Below, in pieces: positions 1-8,585 of a stretch of 40,455 nt of DNA. The notes below the pieces were generated by a model, which saw nothing but the letters and a program-made list of their open reading frames with translations, was not told the DNA's origin and made no database searches. The DNA is from Planctomycetaceae bacterium (GTDB lineage: Bacteria; Planctomycetota; Planctomycetia; Planctomycetales; Planctomycetaceae). Location: assembly GCA_947476295.1 (NCBI GenBank), contig CANJQC010000040.1, positions 1 to 40,455 of the forward strand, written 5' to 3'. Positions within the stretch are counted from its first letter, which is position 1. The number at the start of each line of letters is the position of its first letter. The translations under genes were made by a program, and so were the position numbers.

Positions 1-1
1 G

Positions 2-598
2 GAACTTCTCACGCTTTCCAACGGCGAACCACTTTGTGTCGGACCACCAGTAGTCCAATCCGCCGCTGAAGCGACGGATTTCACTCTTCTCCAGGGTTCC
101 CGAATTCTTCTGGCGACCGAAGATTTTGACCGCGATGGACTACTCGACCTGATGGTCTCCGAGACCTATGGCAATCTTTGGTTTTTTCCTCGAGTAAAAG
201 TCGATGGTCGCCTGACACTTGCACCGGGAATCAGGCTCGCCAAACTTCCGCGACGTACCGAATCTCTCGTATTCGACGACTGGGATCACGACGGGAAGCC
301 CGACTTGCTGCTTGGCGGCCCACCAGATCAACCGATTCGAGTATTATTGAATCTCAGCTCTGCGGACAAGCCCGCCCTCGATGCTCCCCAAAGCATTCCC
401 GGCCTTCCGTACGTTTTTTGGGGAGCTAAACCGCGGATTGTCGATTGGAATCGCGACGGCGACGCAGACATTCTGATCCAGAGTGAATTTTTTTCTTTTT
501 TCGCCGAACGCTCATTCCTCGATTATGGTTATCGACCTGCTTCAGTCATCTCAGTTGGAGATCCGAAGACCTCGATTCAAATCCGCAGTCAAAGATGA
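2..598 (+). CDS. FG-GAP/VCBS repeat protein, C-terminal part (5' end outside window)
   Basis: The reading frame is already open at base 2, so the start lies upstream of the window. Three calcium-binding-type FG-GAP motifs are visible: DFDRDGLLDLMV, DWDHDGKPDLLLGG and DWNRDGDADILIQ, spaced about 50-65 residues apart as in integrin-like beta-propeller blades. Such proteins are usually exported and bind calcium and polysaccharide or protein partners; no catalytic residues are seen. After the last motif the protein ends with a short aromatic stretch (EFFSFFAERSFLDYG). About 290 bases without a recognisable gene follow. A second, damaged FG-GAP gene lies at 36.7-37.5 kb. Substrate and role cannot be deduced. 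Confidence 0.8.
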   Translation, partial: ELLTLSNGEPLCVGPPVVQSAAEATDFTLLQGSRILLATEDFDRDGLLDLMVSETYGNLWFFPRVKVDGRLTLAPGIRLAKLPRRTESLVFDDWDHDGKPDLLLGGPPDQPIRVLLNLSSADKPALDAPQSIPGLPYVFWGAKPRIVDWNRDGDADILIQSEFFSFFAERSFLDYGYRPASVISVGDPKTSIQIRSQR

Positions 599-891
599 AA
601 GATGAGGACAGGGTTCCCCGGAGCAAGTTTCCCTCGAGTCGTTTACTTGTCAAGGATTCTTGTGGTTCAAACGGGCCTTCCTGATGCACTGGTCCACGCA
701 GGAATCTGCATTTTCGATCGCTGCTTCCTGTAATCAATGGCTGGCCCCATTGGATTCCGTTGTAATACAATGGCCCCTCCGATTTCATAACTCGAACCCC
801 TCCATTTGCGTGGGTACTTACAAGGCTCAAGGCCTTGGTTCAGGAAGCCCGGCTGAATGTTGATCTGTTTTGTCCGTCCGGAGAAGTTCAC

Positions 892-1635
892 TTGACCGAT
901 GCTGCAAACGTACAGGGGAATCTTTCGGCCTGTTGGCGGACTGTGATAGAGGATGAGTTTTCGAAAACGTATTTCCGTAAACTGCAGGAGTTTGTGGACA
1001 CCGAACGGACGCAGCATCGAGTGTTCCCGGACGCTGGCGACGTGTATCGTGCTTTCGAATTGACGCCGCTGCAGGATCTGCGTGTTCTGATTCTGGGGCA
1101 GGATCCATATCACGATGACAATCAGGCGCATGGGTTGAGTTTTTCGGTTCGACACGGTATGAAGTCGCCACCGTCGCTGCGAAACATCTTTAAGGAACTG
1201 CACTCAGACCTTGGGATCACGCCAGCGAATCATGGGTGCCTTGAAGCCTGGGCGCGCCAGGGTGTGATGCTGCTCAATAGGGTTCTCACCGTGCGCGCTC
1301 ATCAGGCGCATTCACATCGCGGCAAGGGATGGGAAGAATTCACGTCATGCGTCATTCAGGCGATCAACCAACAGCCGCATGTCGCCTTCGTGCTGTGGGG
1401 CAAGCCGGCTCAGGAAATTGCGGGAACGATCGATGACCGTCATTTGGTCATTGAGAGTCCTCATCCATCGCCGCTGTCTGCATATCGTGGCTTCTTCGGC
1501 AGTCGCCCGTTTTCACGGATCAACTCGTTTCTGAAGCAGACTGGTCAGCAGGCGATTCAATGGAAGCTGTCCGCAGAAAGCAATGTCGCCGCGCCGCTGG
1601 ACAACAGTTGTTCGGCGACCAGCACGCCAATCTGA
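892..1635 (+). CDS. ung: Uracil-DNA glycosylase (family 1, Ung)
   Basis: Removes uracil from DNA by hydrolysing the N-glycosidic bond, the first step of base-excision repair. The family-1 water-activating motif GQDPYH is at about residues 69-74, and the DNA-intercalation loop HPSPLSAYRGFFG at about 191-203. The segments ARQGVMLLNRVLTVR and the following HQAHSH also match the family. I place the start at TTG 892 because GGAGAAG (880-886) sits five bases upstream and the length (247 aa) is close to the 229 aa of E. coli Ung. The frame is open further upstream to a TTG at 835, which lacks a Shine-Dalgarno sequence. The last 79 bases overlap the 3' end of convergent hemC, giving Ung a non-conserved tail after the family core. 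Confidence 0.95.
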   Translation: MTDAANVQGNLSACWRTVIEDEFSKTYFRKLQEFVDTERTQHRVFPDAGDVYRAFELTPLQDLRVLILGQDPYHDDNQAHGLSFSVRHGMKSPPSLRNIFKELHSDLGITPANHGCLEAWARQGVMLLNRVLTVRAHQAHSHRGKGWEEFTSCVIQAINQQPHVAFVLWGKPAQEIAGTIDDRHLVIESPHPSPLSAYRGFFGSRPFSRINSFLKQTGQQAIQWKLSAESNVAAPLDNSCSATSTPI

Positions 1636-2486
1636 TTGGCGCTGTCAGTCGGTCCGGATGCTGTCTGTTCGAGGCGAGTCGTGCCGTCCAGGCTCAACAG
1701 AACTCCGGTCAGCGTTAAGCGGTCACCTGCCACCTGAGTCCACACACCCAAGGGAGCATGACAACCGGCGCGGAGCGTTCGCAGCAGCGAGCGTTCGGCA
1801 AGGACTTCGGCAAGAGATGTGGGACAGGTGATTTGCTCGAGCATTGCGCATGTCGCTGCATCCGAGCTGCGGCATTCGATTCCCAATGCACCCTGGCTGA
1901 CAGCTGGATACACGGTTGGTGGTTCGAGCATCAGTGAAATGCGATGAGCAAGTTCCAGCCGCCGCAGCCCGGCTTCTGCTAGGATGATCGCGTCGTACAG
2001 ACCCTCGTCGAGTTTACGAATGCGAGTATCGACGTTACCGCGAATCTCACATAACTTTAGATCTGGCCGCAGATACAGCAACTGAGCCTGCCGTCGTGGA
2101 CTCCCTGTACCGATCTTCGCGCCTTTCGGAATGTCGTCGAGACACTGGATGGCATCGACATTCAGGGGCAGCAGTAATGCGTCGCAGCGTTGTTCGCGTT
2201 CCGGCACAGCGGCAAGTACCAGACCATCGGCAGATTGCGTGGGCAGATCTTTAAGACTATGCACGGCAAGATCAGCGCGTTGATCCAGCACGGCTTTCTG
2301 AACTTCCCGCGTAAAGACACCCGTGCTGCCAAATTGCCGCAGGGCGTCAGTCTGATTTGCGTCGCCGATCGTGACGATCGGCACCAATTCGACCTCAGGC
2401 CCTGAAGGCAGACTTCGAAGCCGATCCGCCAGATAATGCGCCTGCCAAAGTGCAAGCGCGCTTTTTCGTGTCGCGATTCGAATCAT
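1557..2486 (-). CDS. hemC: Porphobilinogen deaminase (hydroxymethylbilane synthase)
   Basis: Condenses four porphobilinogen molecules into hydroxymethylbilane in cytoplasmic tetrapyrrole (haem) synthesis. The protein starts MIRIATRKSALALWQA, the usual HemC N-terminus, so ATG at 2486 is preferred over a 30-residue in-frame extension. Visible family signatures are HSLKDLPT (about 76-83), GTGSPRRQAQL and EIRGNVDTRIRKLD, and the cofactor-binding loop RAGCHAPLG, whose Cys242 carries the dipyrromethane primer. The length of 309 aa is normal. No other haem gene is adjacent. The gene converges on ung with a 79-base coding overlap (1557-1635), leaving no room for a terminator between them. Confidence 0.97.
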   Translation of the reverse strand: MIRIATRKSALALWQAHYLADRLRSLPSGPEVELVPIVTIGDANQTDALRQFGSTGVFTREVQKAVLDQRADLAVHSLKDLPTQSADGLVLAAVPEREQRCDALLLPLNVDAIQCLDDIPKGAKIGTGSPRRQAQLLYLRPDLKLCEIRGNVDTRIRKLDEGLYDAIILAEAGLRRLELAHRISLMLEPPTVYPAVSQGALGIECRSSDAATCAMLEQITCPTSLAEVLAERSLLRTLRAGCHAPLGVWTQVAGDRLTLTGVLLSLDGTTRLEQTASGPTDSANQIGVLVAEQLLSSGAATLLSADSFH

Positions 2487-2561
2487 GGATCGCCAGATTT
2501 TCCCGCTAGTTGATCGGCCGCAGCTCTCATTCCAAAGCTTAGCGCGGCCAGAAATGCGTCC

Positions 2562-2632
2562 GGCGAGCGGAGCCACGTGAGCCCTCCCGGTACCTCACTT
2601 TTGTACCGGCAAGCTAACGCATGCCGCTCGCC
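2562..2632. repeat. Inverted pair of REP-like elements
   Basis: Two copies of one element face each other. The right copy (2603-2632, plus) runs from GTACCGG to CCGCTCGCC. The left copy (2562-2593) reads the same on the minus strand, from GTACCGG to CCGCTCGCC, with a GCT-C-ACG core. The two are separated by nine bases (ctcacttt plus t). Further copies lie at 7423-7452 and 35000-35031. The arrangement resembles a BIME-type pair of REP sequences. No RAYT transposase gene is present in the window. Confidence 0.7.
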
Positions 2633-2660
2633 AATTCTTTCACTCATGAACGCGTGGAGT

Positions 2661-2718
2661 GTAACCGGATTCGTCAGAATTCGGAGGTTTATGAGCGAAT
2701 TCTGAGGAATCCGGCTAC
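2661..2718. repeat. Long hairpin with 23-bp arms
   Basis: Arms 2661-2683 and 2696-2718 are reverse complements over 23 positions with two mismatches, around a 12-base loop. Each arm contains CCGGATTC and CAGAATTCG. No T-run follows either arm, so this is not a typical intrinsic terminator. It lies just after the REP-like pair and is probably another dispersed palindromic element. Confidence 0.7.
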
Positions 2719-3070
2719 AACAAATTATCTCACCCGGATCCGCGCAGAGTACGGTGGAGAAATACACCACCGGAAACCAACAAATCAACAGTCTGCCAGC
2801 CACCGGTGAAGGCTCCATAAGCACCATCGGCCATCGCCAATACCGCTCTCGGGCGGATTATTCGGGCTGAAACCTGAGAGCGGCATGATTTTGGCATGCG
2901 ATTATTTGACAACGGTAGCCGAGCAACAGTAAAAAGGTGGGGAAGTTGTGCGGGAAAGGAGCGGTCGTCCCGCGAGAAACGCGTGTCAGTGTTCAGCAGA
3001 TTTTGACGGGCTACTGTCACTTGCTGAGTCAAATCACGGGAACAATCCGCCTTAAGAGTTGAGTTCTCCC

Positions 3071-4018
3071 ATGAAACTGTTCATCAGAATTGGTCTGTCG
3101 TTGTGTGCTGCGGTCTTGTCTGCGGCCCCGGCAAGTGCCTATAGTCTGTTTCCGTTCGGTGGCTGGTGGGGAGCTGGCTATTATGACAGCCCGGCTTATT
3201 CCGCCCCTTCATACAGCAGCTATTACGGATCGCCATCGTATACCAGTTACTACGGAGGAGGGTACAGCTCTGCTGCTCCGTCGTATGGTTGTTGTGGGAC
3301 TGCGGCACCTGACTATTCGGCCAGCTATGGCTCGAACGGCAGCGGTTGCTGTGCGACCTCTTGTTGTGATCCGTGCGGTTCAGGCTGTGCGTCTGGTTCG
3401 TGTGCGGGATCGACACCTGCTGGCACGTTGAAACCTGCTCAGGATCCCATTTCCGACCGGAAGACGCCTGACTACGAAGGCGACACTCGTCCTCGGAGAT
3501 TTAACCCGGACGCAGTGTCCCCTCGCACTCCAGAGACAGACGAGGCGCTTGACAACCGTGACCGCACCGACCAATTCCGCAGTCCACGTTCCGGCACTGA
3601 CACCAGATCCGATTCTGGAACGGGATCGGGCACTGGACCAAAGATGTTCGACGATACCGTTGATCCAGCACAGGAACGGACAAATCAGAAACCACCGATG
3701 ACTGACCCACTGGACGAAAAGACTCTGGACCCGGTTGAAGTCGATCCTGGCAAACCGATTGATGAGAAGACATTCTTCGAAGACACTTCGAAGCCTGATA
3801 ATAGTGCATCCATTCGTCTTGAATCTGTGATTGCTCGCACAAGCTCCCTGAGCGAAGTCATCGTACCAAAGCGTTTGGCGTCCCGCTCGTTGCCAGCCAG
3901 CCGTTATCCGGTATCAAACAACCAAATGGCCGACAAGTCGAACAATACTCAGTCCGATTCACCTCGACCAATCCGCTGGATTTCTGCTCCACTTGCGGAA
4001 GGTCACGCGCAATTGTGA
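3071..4018 (+). CDS. Secreted Tyr/Ser/Cys-rich protein of unknown function
   Basis: I do not recognise a family. The ATG at 3071 opens a good Sec signal peptide (MKLFIRIGLSLCAAVLSAAPASA, cleavage after ASA); a TTG four codons upstream (3059) is less likely. The mature N-terminus (about residues 25-80) is dominated by Tyr, Ser and Gly with repeated SYxSYYG-like units. A cysteine cluster follows (YGCCG, GCCATSCCDPCGSGC, GSCAG). The rest, about 110-315, is hydrophilic, rich in Asp, Pro, Arg and Thr and probably disordered, with a repeated DEKT motif (LDEKTLDP, IDEKTFFED). The composition suggests a surface or cell-envelope protein cross-linked by disulfides. This is inference. An intrinsic terminator follows at 4052-4082. 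Confidence 0.75.
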   Translation: MKLFIRIGLSLCAAVLSAAPASAYSLFPFGGWWGAGYYDSPAYSAPSYSSYYGSPSYTSYYGGGYSSAAPSYGCCGTAAPDYSASYGSNGSGCCATSCCDPCGSGCASGSCAGSTPAGTLKPAQDPISDRKTPDYEGDTRPRRFNPDAVSPRTPETDEALDNRDRTDQFRSPRSGTDTRSDSGTGSGTGPKMFDDTVDPAQERTNQKPPMTDPLDEKTLDPVEVDPGKPIDEKTFFEDTSKPDNSASIRLESVIARTSSLSEVIVPKRLASRSLPASRYPVSNNQMADKSNNTQSDSPRPIRWISAPLAEGHAQL

Positions 4019-4051
4019 TCGCTTAATGGTCGGAATATTTGATCCATCATG

Positions 4052-4082
4052 AAAGCTCTGGAGTCTCCTCTAGGGCTTTTTT
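4052..4082 (+). terminator. Intrinsic terminator after the secreted protein gene
   Basis: A 12-bp stem (4052-4063 with 4068-4079, including G-U pairs) around the loop TCTC is followed by six T (4077-4082). It lies 33 bases after the stop codon. The opposite-strand ykgJ-like gene ends at 4085, so the same hairpin may also terminate leftward transcription, although the T-run on that side is short. Confidence 0.7.
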
Positions 4083-4084
4083 GC

Positions 4085-5395
4085 TTACCGACTGTACCAA
4101 CTGCACAACGCCGAGATCTGCTGCATCCTTGCGAGTTGCTGGATACGTTTCTTCGCTCCAGCCATACCGAGCGCGGGTGAATAGCCGAAGTTGTGGTCGA
4201 TGGTGGCTAGCGCGGCTTGAACATCCGGCAGCGAGATTGTCATCCGACCGTCGCGCGCGGCGCGCATTCGAGCGACCCACAACGTCGCGGGATACATCAA
4301 TGCCAGACTCCGAAATCCGTCAATGAACGGCATGTCGTAGAAGGCGCGTCCACAGAAATGCAGGCCCTGCAGTTTCACACGAAAATAGCGTACAAACAGT
4401 TCGTCGAATTCTGCGTTCCTTCCACCGAACTCATTTTCTAATTGCGAAAAAGTCGGCATCGCAGCAATTGCTTCAGACGTCGTCGTCGAACCGCCTGAGA
4501 ACGCCACCCGCACCGATATCGGATCGGCCATTGCCGGAACACGCCCGCGTCCCAGTGTGAAACGTAATCCGTCACCCAGCAAATGCATTCGACCCATGAA
4601 ACCGCCGCGGGCTGTCACGTCCGTGTCATGTCGCAACAATTGAGCGACCCACTGCCGAAACATGATTCTTCCGAGCCCGGTCGGTTTAACCAGCGGCAAG
4701 TGATCGTCAGGCTGCGCGCGAACTGAAGCTTCGTGAAGGACAGGCAGTAGATTTCCCAGCTGCTCATTAGAGATCGCTTCCGGCGCAGCTTTCTCAAGCA
4801 GATCAATCCATGTAAGAACGCGCAGAAGACGTGTCGCGAAGCTCACTGCTCCGACGGAAAGCCCCCGTTCTATAAACGCCAGCAGACGCATCACGTCGGA
4901 CCAGATGATTGGCTGACCTGGATACAGCGGCGGTGTGTTCGGAGCCCTGTAGTTCGAAGGCACAATTTCCCCCGCCAGTGCCTCCAGTGTCTGTCGCTGC
5001 TGCGCCACGGGTTGTCCCAGATTCTGCACGACCGACGGGCAACTGAACCTCAGGCTCACCGTCACAGAATTTCCTGAAGGATGCACGGCATACGGATAGG
5101 CTCGGCACGCCAGCGGTTTCGCCGCTTCACCGAACTTTGAGTGGATGCGACACAACCCGCGTTCATCCAGAAACACGCATGCTCCGTCGGCCTGATGATT
5201 GAGTCGAAAATCAGCGCCATGCGCGACGATCAATGGCCGGTCGTCAGCGACGCCATCGGCTCCCGTCCATTTCTGCTTGTCGATGCGATTCTTTTCTTCC
5301 GCCGTGATGACGATCTGATGCTCTCGACAGCAGCCACCGCAATTGTGACAGCTCCAGTTCTGCAGAATCGGCAGGATAACGCCCGGACGAGCCAT
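4085..5395 (-). CDS. YkgJ-type cysteine-cluster protein (putative Fe/Zn chelating)
   Basis: The N-terminus carries the YkgJ/UPF0153 cysteine pattern: CHNCGGCC (C16, C19, C22, C23), then GACVFLDERGLCRIH (C73, C82) and ACRAYPY (C97). This cluster is predicted to bind a metal, and the same pattern occurs in the flagellin lysine methylase FliB. The remaining ~330 residues have no motif I recognise; with 436 aa the protein is much longer than minimal YkgJ proteins and closer to FliB-like ones, but no flagellar genes are nearby. The start at 5395 lies only six bases after the thiC stop, so the two are surely co-transcribed and probably coupled. A role linked to iron supply or Fe-S handling for ThiC is conceivable, but this is inference. 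Confidence 0.8.
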   Translation of the reverse strand: MARPGVILPILQNWSCHNCGGCCREHQIVITAEEKNRIDKQKWTGADGVADDRPLIVAHGADFRLNHQADGACVFLDERGLCRIHSKFGEAAKPLACRAYPYAVHPSGNSVTVSLRFSCPSVVQNLGQPVAQQRQTLEALAGEIVPSNYRAPNTPPLYPGQPIIWSDVMRLLAFIERGLSVGAVSFATRLLRVLTWIDLLEKAAPEAISNEQLGNLLPVLHEASVRAQPDDHLPLVKPTGLGRIMFRQWVAQLLRHDTDVTARGGFMGRMHLLGDGLRFTLGRGRVPAMADPISVRVAFSGGSTTTSEAIAAMPTFSQLENEFGGRNAEFDELFVRYFRVKLQGLHFCGRAFYDMPFIDGFRSLALMYPATLWVARMRAARDGRMTISLPDVQAALATIDHNFGYSPALGMAGAKKRIQQLARMQQISALCSWYSR

Positions 5396-5401
5396 GATGC
5401 T

Positions 5402-7210
5402 TCAATCCGCCGGAGTTCCCAGTTGCACAACCTGGATATTCTTCGCCGCGTCGGCGTCCACATAATCGCTGTGGCAATTGGCTTTGCCTTCTTCAGCCCC
5501 GACCGATCGCTTTGTCTTGCTGGCCAGACGATGAATCTCATCCGGCGACAGCACGCCGCGTTTTTCCAGAATCTCTTGTTGATCCGCTGTCAGCGCGGCG
5601 GTGACTTGGGCTTTTTCCCATTCGAATTCTTTGGCTTTGCCGCTGGCGAATTCCTGGATCTCCTTGCTGATCCGGACGCTGCACCAGTCATGTCCGCACA
5701 TGGCACAGAAGTCGGTATCGACATCGAGATCTTCGTCGTGATACGCCCGAGCCGTATCGGGATCGAAGCTCAGTTCAAAATGCTTTTGCCAGTTGAGTGC
5801 CGCACGCGCCTTGGTGAGTTCATCATCGCGATCGCGAGTTCCAGGAATTCCCAACGCAACGTCAGCGGCGTGTGCCGCAATTTTGTAGGCCACGCAGCCT
5901 TGCTTAACGTCGTCTTTCTTTGGCAAGCCGAGATGCTCCTTCGGGGTGACGTAGCACAACATGCTGGCTCCGTGCCACGCAGCATTTGTTGCACCGATGC
6001 AGCTGGTGATATGGTCGTAGCCGGGAAACATGTCGGTCACCAGCGGCCCAAGCACATAGAACGGGGCACCATGACAAAGCGTACGCTGCAGCTTCATGTT
6101 GAATTCGATCTGATCGAGCGGCACATGCCCCGGTCCTTCGACCATGACCTGTACGCCCTTCCGCCACGCGCGTTCGGTGAGTTCCCCCAGTGTTGACAAT
6201 TCTGCCAATTGAGCCACATCGGTCGCATCGGCCAAGCCACCCGGACGCAGACCGTCACCAATACTGAACGTGACGTCATGGCGACGCATGACATCACAGA
6301 TGTCTTCCCAATGCGAATACATCAGGTTCTGTTTGCCATGGTGAATCATCCACTTGGCCAGCAGCGAACCACCTCGGCTGACGATGCCGATCAATCGATC
6401 GCGAACGTATTGCAGATGTTCATGCAGCACGCCCGCATGAATTGTGAAATAATCCACCCCCTGACGTGCCTGATGCTCCAATGTCTCAAGCACCATTTCC
6501 ATGGTCAGGCTTTCAATCTTCCGACCGATGATCATTGAATAGATCGGAACCGTGCCGATGGGAACTGTGCTGTTGCGAACGATCGCATCGCGACAGGCAT
6601 CCAGATCACCGCCGGTGGAAAGATCCATCACTGTGTCTGCGCCCCATCGTTCGGCCCAGTGAAGCTTCTCGACTTCTTCGTCAGTCCCTGATGAAACCGG
6701 TGATGCGCCCATGTTGGCGTTAATTTTTGTGCGAGATGCACGCCCTATGCACATCGGTTCCAGCTGATACTTCAGATGCTGCTTGTTGGCTGGAATCACC
6801 ATGCGTCCCGCAGCGACTTCGTCACGGATCTGTTCCACCGTCAAATGCTGTTCTCGCTCGGCAACGCTGTGCATTTCCGGTGTTATAATACCCAGTCGAG
6901 CGAACTCAAGCTGTGTACATGGTTCAAAATTTTCCGGTGGCCGCCATGCTGCCGCATGTTCATAGTTGTCGTCGAAGCCCGCGCGCACTGTCCAGTCGGA
7001 AGGCATAAAATCCCAAGCCGTTTTCTCAGACGGCAGCGGCATTCCAGGAGTGTCGGGCGACGCATACGTCAACGCACCCTGCCGCCCCGCTGCAATCCTG
7101 GGCGCGCGGGCGAAACTGCCTGGCGTAGTGCCAGCGTGACTGCTGCTGGGGTCCGACGCCTCGATCTTTGGCAGAAATTCGGAAACTCGTTCGACGTGAT
7201 TCAGGCTCAT
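5402..7210 (-). CDS. thiC: Phosphomethylpyrimidine synthase ThiC
   Basis: A radical-SAM enzyme that rearranges aminoimidazole ribotide to hydroxymethylpyrimidine phosphate in thiamine synthesis. The C-terminal 4Fe-4S motif CAMCGHDWC (C502, C505, C510) is present. So are typical core segments: [63 protein letters not shown] and [17 protein letters not shown] start at ATG 7210 (MSLNHVERV), which has GGGA upstream. An in-frame extension to 7408 adds 66 residues without family resemblance. The 602-aa length fits the family. No other thiamine gene is in the window and no TPP riboswitch was found upstream. It is followed directly by the cysteine-cluster gene. Confidence 0.97.
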   Translation of the reverse strand: MSLNHVERVSEFLPKIEASDPSSSHAGTTPGSFARAPRIAAGRQGALTYASPDTPGMPLPSEKTAWDFMPSDWTVRAGFDDNYEHAAAWRPPENFEPCTQLEFARLGIITPEMHSVAEREQHLTVEQIRDEVAAGRMVIPANKQHLKYQLEPMCIGRASRTKINANMGASPVSSGTDEEVEKLHWAERWGADTVMDLSTGGDLDACRDAIVRNSTVPIGTVPIYSMIIGRKIESLTMEMVLETLEHQARQGVDYFTIHAGVLHEHLQYVRDRLIGIVSRGGSLLAKWMIHHGKQNLMYSHWEDICDVMRRHDVTFSIGDGLRPGGLADATDVAQLAELSTLGELTERAWRKGVQVMVEGPGHVPLDQIEFNMKLQRTLCHGAPFYVLGPLVTDMFPGYDHITSCIGATNAAWHGASMLCYVTPKEHLGLPKKDDVKQGCVAYKIAAHAADVALGIPGTRDRDDELTKARAALNWQKHFELSFDPDTARAYHDEDLDVDTDFCAMCGHDWCSVRISKEIQEFASGKAKEFEWEKAQVTAALTADQQEILEKRGVLSPDEIHRLASKTKRSVGAEEGKANCHSDYVDADAAKNIQVVQLGTPAD

Positions 7211-7422
7211 CAATTTTTCCCAGGCCATAGCTTTTGCGCTCAATGCCGTGAACAAAGTGTGCGGTCTGCACACATGCATTCGAATCGTACTGGCCAGCCA
7301 GCATTTTGCAACGAGTATTGCATGAAAGAGCAGAAAGGCCAAACCTGCGACTCCGGTCGCCTGGCCATTCTTATCCGCCATCCACCCCACCGGTACACGG
7401 CGTTTCATCGCACGAATCGGAA

Positions 7423-7452
7423 TGTACCGGCCAGCTGACGCATCCCGCTCGC
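7423..7452 (+). repeat. REP-like element copy followed by a G10 run
   Basis: This plus-strand copy runs from TGTACCGG to CCGCTCGC with the same core (AGCTGACGCAT) as the right half of the pair at 2603-2632. It lies 19 bases before the stop of the protease gene. It is followed at once by ten consecutive G (7454-7463), a tract prone to slippage and to sequencing-length error. Confidence 0.65.
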
Positions 7453-7471
7453 AGGGGGGGGGGCACTGCTT

Positions 7472-8437
7472 TTATGGCTTAGACTTTTCAGGAGCCACTT
7501 CGTACGGCTGTTTTGAATTGGAACGGCGGGGTGGTTCAAGATAGTGATAGCCGGTGTTTGGATTGGTGCGATCGAATGCAAACGCATCACGGTTGCGGAG
7601 GAAATGTTTCAGATACGAAACAGGAATTGCAAATCCGAGGCCTTCGCCAAAGCTAAGCTTCATATTGATAACGCCGACGACCTGGCCCTTGTCGTTAAAC
7701 AATGGCCCGCCGCTGTTGCCGGGGTTGATCTGAGCTGTCGTCTGAATGTAAACGATGCCGTTCATGTTCCGATTACGGGTACTCACGATACCTTCGGAGA
7801 CTGATCGTTCCAGTCCCAGCGGACTGCCGATCGCAAAGACAGAATCACCTTCACGATGGCTGTCATCATCAGCAATGTAAACAGGCTGGAATGTCAGATT
7901 TTCCTGGGGCGGGATTTCCAGCAATGCCAGATCAAAGTGAGGGTTGAGCGCCAGGATTTTAACGTCTCGCACGGAACGTCGTTCAAAGTCGCCATTTTCG
8001 CTGCGATGAAAAATGGTCACAGCGACGCGAGTCTGCGTTTCGACGACGTGATAATTGGTGACACAGTAGCCGCGATCGTTGATGATGAAGCCGGAACCAA
8101 GACCGTCCGGTGTTTCAATCAAGACGACGCCTTCGCCAAACTTCGACACCAGTTCCTTCACTGTGCGTTCCGGCAGATCGGCTGTCATGAAAACACCACT
8201 GTCGGTAGTTTTTGTTTCTTCTTTCGCGGGTTCCTGACTGATGCGTTCCTGAATCTGTGAGACCGGAATCCGAATCACGTCCACACCGACATCAACGAAC
8301 AGAGTATCCTTCTGGGCTTTGAGCACTTCGCCTTCGAGTCGCTGGCCGGACTTCATCACGATGATATCTGCACAGCAACTCAGCGCGGTGATCAGCAGAC
8401 AGACAAATACATTCAAAGCAGTGAGTGTGGATTTCAA
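7472..8437 (-). CDS. Secreted trypsin-like serine protease (HtrA-type fold, no PDZ)
   Basis: The S1C/HtrA-type catalytic triad is readable: H130 in TNYHVVE, D169 in [10 protein letters not shown] and S242 in [10 protein letters not shown]. Between the signal peptide and the protease lies a small beta-rich segment (about 24-64, [15 protein letters not shown]...) like the short SH3-like modules common in planctomycete secreted proteins. No PDZ domain follows; the protein stops about 40 residues after the core with a basic, proline-rich tail. I prefer a TTG start at 8437: GGAAA lies just upstream and the product begins with a clean signal peptide ([20 protein letters not shown]). The longer frame starts at a TTG at 8542 without a Shine-Dalgarno sequence. 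Likely a periplasmic protease; its substrate is unknown. Confidence 0.9.
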   Translation of the reverse strand: MKSTLTALNVFVCLLITALSCCADIIVMKSGQRLEGEVLKAQKDTLFVDVGVDVIRIPVSQIQERISQEPAKEETKTTDSGVFMTADLPERTVKELVSKFGEGVVLIETPDGLGSGFIINDRGYCVTNYHVVETQTRVAVTIFHRSENGDFERRSVRDVKILALNPHFDLALLEIPPQENLTFQPVYIADDDSHREGDSVFAIGSPLGLERSVSEGIVSTRNRNMNGIVYIQTTAQINPGNSGGPLFNDKGQVVGVINMKLSFGEGLGFAIPVSYLKHFLRNRDAFAFDRTNPNTGYHYLEPPRRSNSKQPYEVAPEKSKP

Positions 8438-8585
8438 GGAAATTTCCGGTAATGAATGTTGAATAAGGTGGCGGGAACCTGGCTGGACAGCGCCACTTCC
8501 GTGAGCGGCGATGGCCACCGATGTTGTTTTTCGGGTTCTCAATGGAAAAACAACGGCGGTCCCTTCCAGATGCGTTTTTCGATAT

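Larger units (their letters stand above)
2487..3070. other. Intergenic region with repeat elements
   Basis: This 584-base stretch separates hemC from the Tyr/Cys-rich secreted protein gene. Its first part holds an inverted pair of REP-like elements (2562-2632) and a 23-bp-arm hairpin (2661-2718), listed separately. The rest, 2719-3070, shows no ORF with family resemblance and no clear terminator. The promoters of hemC (leftward) and the secreted protein gene (rightward) should lie here, but no convincing -35/-10 pair was recognised. Confidence 0.6.

Noticed and set aside
667-1203. Minus-strand frames opposite ung
   Set aside because: Basic, low-complexity translations opposite a conserved gene, with no family resemblance.
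5141-6196. 351-residue plus-strand frame
   Set aside because: It lies entirely opposite thiC and the cysteine-cluster gene, has no recognisable domain and is explained as an antisense shadow.
5402-7408. 668-residue ThiC with an extended N-terminus
   Set aside because: The extra 66 residues do not resemble ThiC and lack a Shine-Dalgarno sequence; ATG 7210 gives the normal length.
7211-7480. TPP riboswitch (THI box) upstream of thiC
   Set aside because: Neither the CTGAGA-type nor the ACCTGAT-type conserved core was found on the minus strand upstream of the start; only an open frame, the REP-like element and a G-run are there.
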